A DNA stretch of 18,045 nt, from assembly GCA_943324415.2 (NCBI GenBank), contig CALPLN020000019.1, forward strand, positions 1 through 18,045, read 5' to 3'. Position 1 is the first letter of the stretch; every line of letters begins with the position of its first letter. This document shows, one piece after another, positions 13,928 to 18,045 of the stretch. The notes under the pieces are model-generated. The model did not search any database, was not told the DNA's origin, and saw only the letters and a program-made list of their open reading frames with translations. The DNA comes from Sediminibacterium ginsengisoli. GTDB lineage: Bacteria > Bacteroidota > Bacteroidia > Chitinophagales > Chitinophagaceae. Both the position numbers and the translations under genes were made by a program.

Positions 13928-13959
13928 AAAAAAGGCGCTTCAAATGAAGCGCCTTTTTT
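13928..13959. terminator. Bidirectional intrinsic terminator
   Basis: The stem AAAAAAGGCGCTTCA pairs with TGAAGCGCCTTTTTT around a two-base AA centre, giving a 15-bp inverted repeat with a U-run on both strands. It separates the convergent cysteine desulfurase (stop 13886) and DUF2723 (stop 13993) genes. Its loop-proximal CGCTTC/GAAGCG core is the same as in the terminator at 5422-5453. Confidence 0.9.
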
Positions 13960-13992
13960 AATTATATATGTTCATCCCGATACGCAACTCAT

Positions 13993-16900
13993 TTATGGTT
14001 GAGTAACCGGAGATACGCCCTTTTCTAAGTTTTCAATGACATTGATCAATTGATAACAAGTAAGGATATCTTGAATAAATGAAGCTTGCTTGTTGTTGAA
14101 CTCAGTAGGCTTATTTTGATACGCATTCTCGGCATTCTGCATGAACTGCGCTTCTGACATAGGTGTGCCTAAAGATTTATAATAGGCCAATTGCTGTTTT
14201 AAATCTTTCACCACCGCTGTGCCTACTCTTTTAGCTAATTCTGTATCACCAGCAGCATAAGCAGCTTGTAAGAATAAATAGGAGAAGTAATTGTGCTGAT
14301 TGCCTCTATTAGATGACATACCATAGGGCAGGTTTTTAGTGCTGATCTCTGTATCTAATTTCCTTAATACTTGACGTGCGCTATCCTTTTTACCTTCCGC
14401 TGCTAAAGCTTGTGCAATTTGTGCCACATTCAGTCTCAATGAATTTAAGTGTCTTCTATTTTCTTCGTCATAATACACAGTTGGCTTACTAGAATTCTTG
14501 AAATCGAATTTGGTCATGATATTCTTGTACGCCGCATCAGTGTCTACAGAAGCTCCTTTCACAGGCACCAATTGATAAGTTAACCCAGTTTGACGTACAT
14601 ACTGATCTAGTCCAAGGTCTTTTAATTCCTGTGTAGAGGTAAAGCAAATTGGACGCTTAAACTGAGTTGTGGCGATGATCGCGTAAATAGCCAATTCATT
14701 TTTGATCATGTATTGTCTATTAGGATTAAAATCAATCAACATTTCAGACTCAATGATATCTGTTGGCTTAGCAATTCCCGACGCTAAAGCAAATTCCTTA
14801 TTGATTGGCAATTTGAATTTATGTGTTGGGAAGATATTGACTGGACCTTCTTGAGTAGATGCCTGGTATTTACCTGTTTGGTCTCCTATCACATACCTTA
14901 ACATAGAATCCAAATTGTGGTAGGTTGTTTCTCCAAACTCTGGCATCGGATTGTAATATGCCACATTCAATTTATTTCCAGCAACTTGTTCTTCTGTGAA
15001 AATGACATCAAATTTGTCACTCTTGTTGACCTTGTACCTTAATTCACGCATATACCAATCTGATCCTAATAAGCTATTTACTACAACGCGCACATCTGGT
15101 CGGATACCTTCTACTTCCTGAGCATACCACAATGGATACGTATCGTTGTCGCCGAATGAAAATAAAATCGCATTAGGAGGACAGCTCTCCAAATAAGCTC
15201 TCGCCATATCACGCGCCAATGTCTTTTGGCCACGATCATGGTCATCCCATTCCTGCTGCGCCATCAAGGTAGGCACTGCCAATAAACAACCTAGGGTTGC
15301 AATGGTAGTCGCTATTTTTTTATTGATGAATTTATTCAACCACTCTGCTACTTGCAGCACTCCTAAACCAATCCAAATTGCAAAGGCATAGAAAGATCCT
15401 ACATAAGCATAATCACGTTCACGTGGCTGCAATGTTACTTGGTTCAAATAAATCACGATCGCTAGACCAGTGAAGAAAAATAACAAACCAGTCACCACGA
15501 AATCTTTTTTATTCTGTTGGTATTGGTATAATAATCCAATAATACCTAGGAACAATGGTAACATAAATAAGGTGTTATTTGCCTTATTGTCTTTGCTAAT
15601 ACTATCTGGCATTTTAGATTGCTCGCCAAAGAAGAAATTATCTACAACAGAAATGCCTGTCTTGAAATTACCATCGCGTACATTGCCGAAACCTTGTAAA
15701 TCATTTTGCTTACCAGCAAAATTCCATAGGAAATAACGCAGGTACATAAAGCCAAATTGATAATTGGTAAAGTACTTGATATTGTCTCTTAAAGTTGGCA
15801 CATCCCCTTCTTGTACACCTGCAAATGCTCGGTAACTATCCAATTGTCCACGATCATTGTCGCCATCCCACATTCTTGGGAACAAATGCGCAGAAGGTGC
15901 GGAGCTCCAATCTCTTTTTAAATTTTTTCCAGAAAACTCATAGTTCGTTGGTGTTTTAACATACTGATCGCTGCCTTCGATTGTTTCTGCTTTATCTACA
16001 AAATCAGGACCGTATAAAATAGGCCAATCTCCATATTGCTCTCTTCCTAAATAACCTACCAAAGTGACAGGATTGTCAACATTGTACATATCTACAGAAG
16101 GATCTGCATTTGAACGAATCATTGTCGTTAAATAAGTTGAGTACCCTACTAACACAAACACCGTTGACCAAATACCTAATTTCAAGAAATAGAATCCTTT
16201 TTTATTCGCATATCGAATACCCAATACAATGAGGGCAATCACTAAAATAAAGAAGAAAATAAAACCACTGTAAAAAGGCAATCCTAAACTGTTTACAAAA
16301 TGTACATCAAATGCGGCTGCCCACTTAACCGTGTATTGTATTAAGAATACTTGTACCAAACCCGTAATGATTACACCTATGATGAATGCAACCAACGCAC
16401 CTTTGATACTTGGCTTGTACAATCTGAAATAATACACCATCACAATTGCAGGTATGGTCAAGAGGTTCAATAAATGGACCCCAATTGAAATACCCATGAT
16501 ATAAAAAATGAAAATAATCCATTTGTCTGCACCTGGCTGATCTGCTTTATGTTCCCATTTTAAAATAGCCCAGAACACCAATGCAGTAAAGAAAGAACTC
16601 AATGCATATACTTCACCTTCCACTGCACTATACCAAAATGAATCACTAAAGGTATAAGCCAATGCACCAACTACACCTGCACCCATCACCAATAAAATTT
16701 GGTCATTGGTCAATGCTGTTCCTGACTTAGTTTCTAAAATGCGTTTTGCAAAATGGGTAATCGTCCAAAATAAAAATAGAATAGTAAATCCACTCGCTAA
16801 TGCACTCATACTATTCACTGCCAACGCAGCAGTTTGAGGATTGTCACCAAAGAAGATGATAAAAACCCTTCCTAAAAGTACAAACATCGGTGCCCCAGGA

Positions 16901-17049
16901 GGATGTGGAATTTGTAATTTATAAGCACTACTGATAAACTCTCCGCAATCCCAAAAGCTACCAGAAGCTTCCATCGTTAATAAGTAAACAGTACATGCAA
17001 TTAAAGTAACTGCCCAGCCTGTCAAATTGTTGATTTTCTTAAAATCCAT
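13993..17049 (-). CDS. DUF2723 / GT117-family giant membrane protein
   Basis: A 1018-residue polytopic protein of the DUF2723 family, related to TMEM260 and classed as a GT-C glycosyltransferase (family 117). The acidic first loop follows the first helix: SGSFWDCGEFISSAYKLQIP (29-48) with Asp34 and Glu37, then HPPGAPMF (49-56), the family signature. About ten or more transmembrane helices occupy residues 10-330 and 490-600. Between them (about 340-485) and after them (about 600-1018) are soluble regions; the latter opens with FSFGDNDTYPLWYAQEVEG (about 640), also typical, and ends in helical sequence. By relation to TMEM260 the likely role is protein O-glycosylation from a lipid-linked sugar on the periplasmic side, but no bacterial substrate can be inferred here. 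The start ATG has AAGGA at 17054-17058 and a TAAGTTTG promoter box at 17070-17077. It appears monocistronic. Confidence 0.85.
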   Translation of the reverse strand: MDFKKINNLTGWAVTLIACTVYLLTMEASGSFWDCGEFISSAYKLQIPHPPGAPMFVLLGRVFIIFFGDNPQTAALAVNSMSALASGFTILFLFWTITHFAKRILETKSGTALTNDQILLVMGAGVVGALAYTFSDSFWYSAVEGEVYALSSFFTALVFWAILKWEHKADQPGADKWIIFIFYIMGISIGVHLLNLLTIPAIVMVYYFRLYKPSIKGALVAFIIGVIITGLVQVFLIQYTVKWAAAFDVHFVNSLGLPFYSGFIFFFILVIALIVLGIRYANKKGFYFLKLGIWSTVFVLVGYSTYLTTMIRSNADPSVDMYNVDNPVTLVGYLGREQYGDWPILYGPDFVDKAETIEGSDQYVKTPTNYEFSGKNLKRDWSSAPSAHLFPRMWDGDNDRGQLDSYRAFAGVQEGDVPTLRDNIKYFTNYQFGFMYLRYFLWNFAGKQNDLQGFGNVRDGNFKTGISVVDNFFFGEQSKMPDSISKDNKANNTLFMLPLFLGIIGLLYQYQQNKKDFVVTGLLFFFTGLAIVIYLNQVTLQPRERDYAYVGSFYAFAIWIGLGVLQVAEWLNKFINKKIATTIATLGCLLAVPTLMAQQEWDDHDRGQKTLARDMARAYLESCPPNAILFSFGDNDTYPLWYAQEVEGIRPDVRVVVNSLLGSDWYMRELRYKVNKSDKFDVIFTEEQVAGNKLNVAYYNPMPEFGETTYHNLDSMLRYVIGDQTGKYQASTQEGPVNIFPTHKFKLPINKEFALASGIAKPTDIIESEMLIDFNPNRQYMIKNELAIYAIIATTQFKRPICFTSTQELKDLGLDQYVRQTGLTYQLVPVKGASVDTDAAYKNIMTKFDFKNSSKPTVYYDEENRRHLNSLRLNVAQIAQALAAEGKKDSARQVLRKLDTEISTKNLPYGMSSNRGNQHNYFSYLFLQAAYAAGDTELAKRVGTAVVKDLKQQLAYYKSLGTPMSEAQFMQNAENAYQNKPTEFNNKQASFIQDILTCYQLINVIENLEKGVSPVTQP

Positions 17050-17069
17050 TTTGTCCTTTTTAGTAGTTG

Positions 17070-17077
17070 CAAACTTA
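17070..17077 (-). promoter_or_regulatory. TAnnTTTG promoter box (TAAGTTTG) of the DUF2723 gene
   Basis: The exact minus-strand match ends 20 nt before the ATG at 17049, and the short leader contains the Shine-Dalgarno sequence AAGGA (17054-17058). This is a conventional leadered arrangement, unlike the divergent mtaB promoter. Confidence 0.6.
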
Positions 17078-17154
17078 ACTGAAACTGAGCAAAAAGGGAA
17101 ATTTGAGGCATCTTTAAGCTTTTTTTAAGATTTTAAGGTTCCACCAAGGTTTTT

Positions 17155-17162
17155 TATCTTTG
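17155..17162 (+). promoter_or_regulatory. TAnnTTTG promoter box (TATCTTTG) of mtaB
   Basis: TATCTTTG ends 6 nt before the ATG at 17169, with no ribosome site in the gap (TGCCCC). A leaderless or nearly leaderless mRNA is predicted. Confidence 0.6.
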
Positions 17163-17168
17163 TGCCCC

Positions 17169-18045
17169 ATGAGTCAAAATCGATCTGTCGCATTCCATAC
17201 ATTAGGCTGTAAGCTGAACTTCTCGGAAACCTCTACTATGTCTAGACAACTAGAACTAGAAGGTTTTGAAAAGAAGCAATTTACAGAGCAGGCAGACGTA
17301 TATGTGATAAATACCTGTTCTGTGACGGAAAATGCGGATAAAGAATGTCGTCAACTTGTAAGAAGGGTGCAGCGTTTGGCGCCGGAAAGTTTTATTGTGA
17401 TTACCGGCTGTTATGCTCAATTGAAGCCTCAAGAAATAGCGACGATTCCTGGGGTTGACCTTGTCTTGGGCGCTGCAGAGAAGTTTAACTTAGTCCAGCA
17501 TCTTGCGAACCTGACAAAAGGCGATGAAACAAAAATCTGCAGCTGTGACATTGAAACCTTAACAGGATTCAATAGCTCTTACTCTGTCAATGACAGAACG
17601 AGGACGTTTTTAAAAGTTCAAGACGGATGTGACTATAGTTGTTCCTTTTGTACCATTCCAATGGCAAGAGGAAAAAGCAGAAGTGATACAGTGTCTAATG
17701 TAGTTAAACAAGCTCAAGCGTTGTCCGAAAACGGCGTGAAGGAAATTGTATTAACTGGGATCAATCTTGGCGATTTTGGAAAAGGTGGAGATGGAGGAAA
17801 AAAACATGAAGAAAGTTTTTTTGAACTCATCAAAGCATTGGATACGGAAACTGATATAGCACGTTACCGTATTTCTTCTATTGAGCCGAATTTATTAACA
17901 GATGAAATCATTGCCTGGGTTGCCCAAAGCAAAAAATTCATGCCGCATTTTCATATCCCTTTACAAAGCGGATCCGATGCAGTATTGAAATTGATGCAAC
18001 GCAGATACAATAGTCAATTTTATAGAGAACGCATTGAATTGGTTA
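17169..18045 (+). CDS. mtaB: tRNA (N6-threonylcarbamoyladenosine(37)-C2)-methylthiotransferase MtaB (3' partial)
   Basis: A radical-SAM enzyme that adds a methylthio group to t6A37 in tRNAs reading ANN codons. The 292 visible residues run off the window end. The N-terminal UPF0004 domain has the three cysteines that hold the second iron-sulfur cluster: Cys14 in TLGCKLNFSE, Cys50 in NTCSVTENAD and Cys81 in TGCYAQ. The radical-SAM triad is Cys154, Cys158 and Cys161 in VQDGCDYSCSFCTIP. LTGINLGDFG (around 197-206) and HFHIPLQSGSD (around 260-270) follow as in the family. The KLN after Cys14 and the spacing favour MtaB over MiaB and RimO, though the C-terminal TRAM domain is not visible. The ATG is the first in frame and lies 6 nt after a TAnnTTTG box. 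It is divergent from the DUF2723 gene across 119 nt. Confidence 0.9.
   Translation, partial: MSQNRSVAFHTLGCKLNFSETSTMSRQLELEGFEKKQFTEQADVYVINTCSVTENADKECRQLVRRVQRLAPESFIVITGCYAQLKPQEIATIPGVDLVLGAAEKFNLVQHLANLTKGDETKICSCDIETLTGFNSSYSVNDRTRTFLKVQDGCDYSCSFCTIPMARGKSRSDTVSNVVKQAQALSENGVKEIVLTGINLGDFGKGGDGGKKHEESFFELIKALDTETDIARYRISSIEPNLLTDEIIAWVAQSKKFMPHFHIPLQSGSDAVLKLMQRRYNSQFYRERIELV

Noticed and set aside
15470..15736. 88-codon open frame opposite the DUF2723 gene
   Set aside because: Composition and position fit a shadow frame; the minus-strand gene is clearly real here.
17111..17130. TCTTTAA...TTAAGA imperfect inverted repeat upstream of mtaB
   Set aside because: It is pure A/T apart from a few bases, lies between divergent promoters where no terminator is needed, and is likely to arise by chance in AT-rich DNA.
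1..18045. tRNA, rRNA, CRISPR array, insertion sequence or prophage
   Set aside because: No cloverleaf sequence, regular repeat-spacer pattern, transposase or terminal inverted repeats were found on reading both strands; coding sequence fills nearly all of the window.

Overview
The window is an AT-rich, densely packed piece of chromosome. It almost certainly comes from a member of the Bacteroidota, probably Chitinophagaceae or a close relative (an inference from protein character, not a measured placement). The pointers are the TAnnTTTG promoter element in front of many genes, weak use of Shine-Dalgarno sites, and several families typical of the phylum: a DUF2723/GT117-type giant membrane protein, a DUF6702-type protein beside a HupE/UreJ membrane protein and an M1 peptidase, and an ECF sigma factor with a Bacteroidota-style anti-sigma N-terminus encoded next to it. 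There is no mobile element, CRISPR array, tRNA or rRNA. No gene-free stretch exceeds about 125 bases.

Layout. At 2-1661 lies an ECF sigma factor (its 5' end is outside the window) followed 4 nt later by a membrane protein that joins an anti-sigma-like cytoplasmic N-terminus to a periplasmic trypsin-like protease. At 1670-4237 are a nucleotidyltransferase (-), a PLP-dependent ACC deaminase/D-cysteine desulfhydrase-family enzyme (+) and the octanoyltransferase LipB (-). An RluD-type pseudouridine synthase (4282-5352, +) is divergent from lipB and is separated from the next block by a palindromic bidirectional terminator. At 5474-8448 (-) a HupE/UreJ-like membrane protein and a large M1-family metallopeptidase form a probable operon, with a DUF6702-like exported protein divergent at 8508-8996. 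At 9026-11292 (-) a PAP2 phosphatase and an ArnT-like GT39 glycosyltransferase form a tight, probably translationally coupled pair. At 11363-13886 (+) are glmM-like phosphohexomutase and a cysteine desulfurase, closed by a second bidirectional terminator. At 13993-17049 (-) is the 1018-residue DUF2723 protein, and at 17169 (+) the 5' part of mtaB runs off the window end.

Most genes are housekeeping or envelope functions: cofactor supply (LipB, NifS), RNA modification (RluD, MtaB), sugar-phosphate and nucleotide-sugar chemistry (GlmM, the nucleotidyltransferase) and lipid-carrier-dependent glycosylation (PAP2, GT39, DUF2723). The less described parts are the sigma/anti-sigma-protease pair, the DUF6702-HupE-M1 peptidase neighbourhood, and a promoter pattern in which genes without a Shine-Dalgarno site carry the TAnnTTTG box only 4-6 nt before their ATG, implying leaderless mRNAs. 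I found no convincing wholly new multi-gene system.
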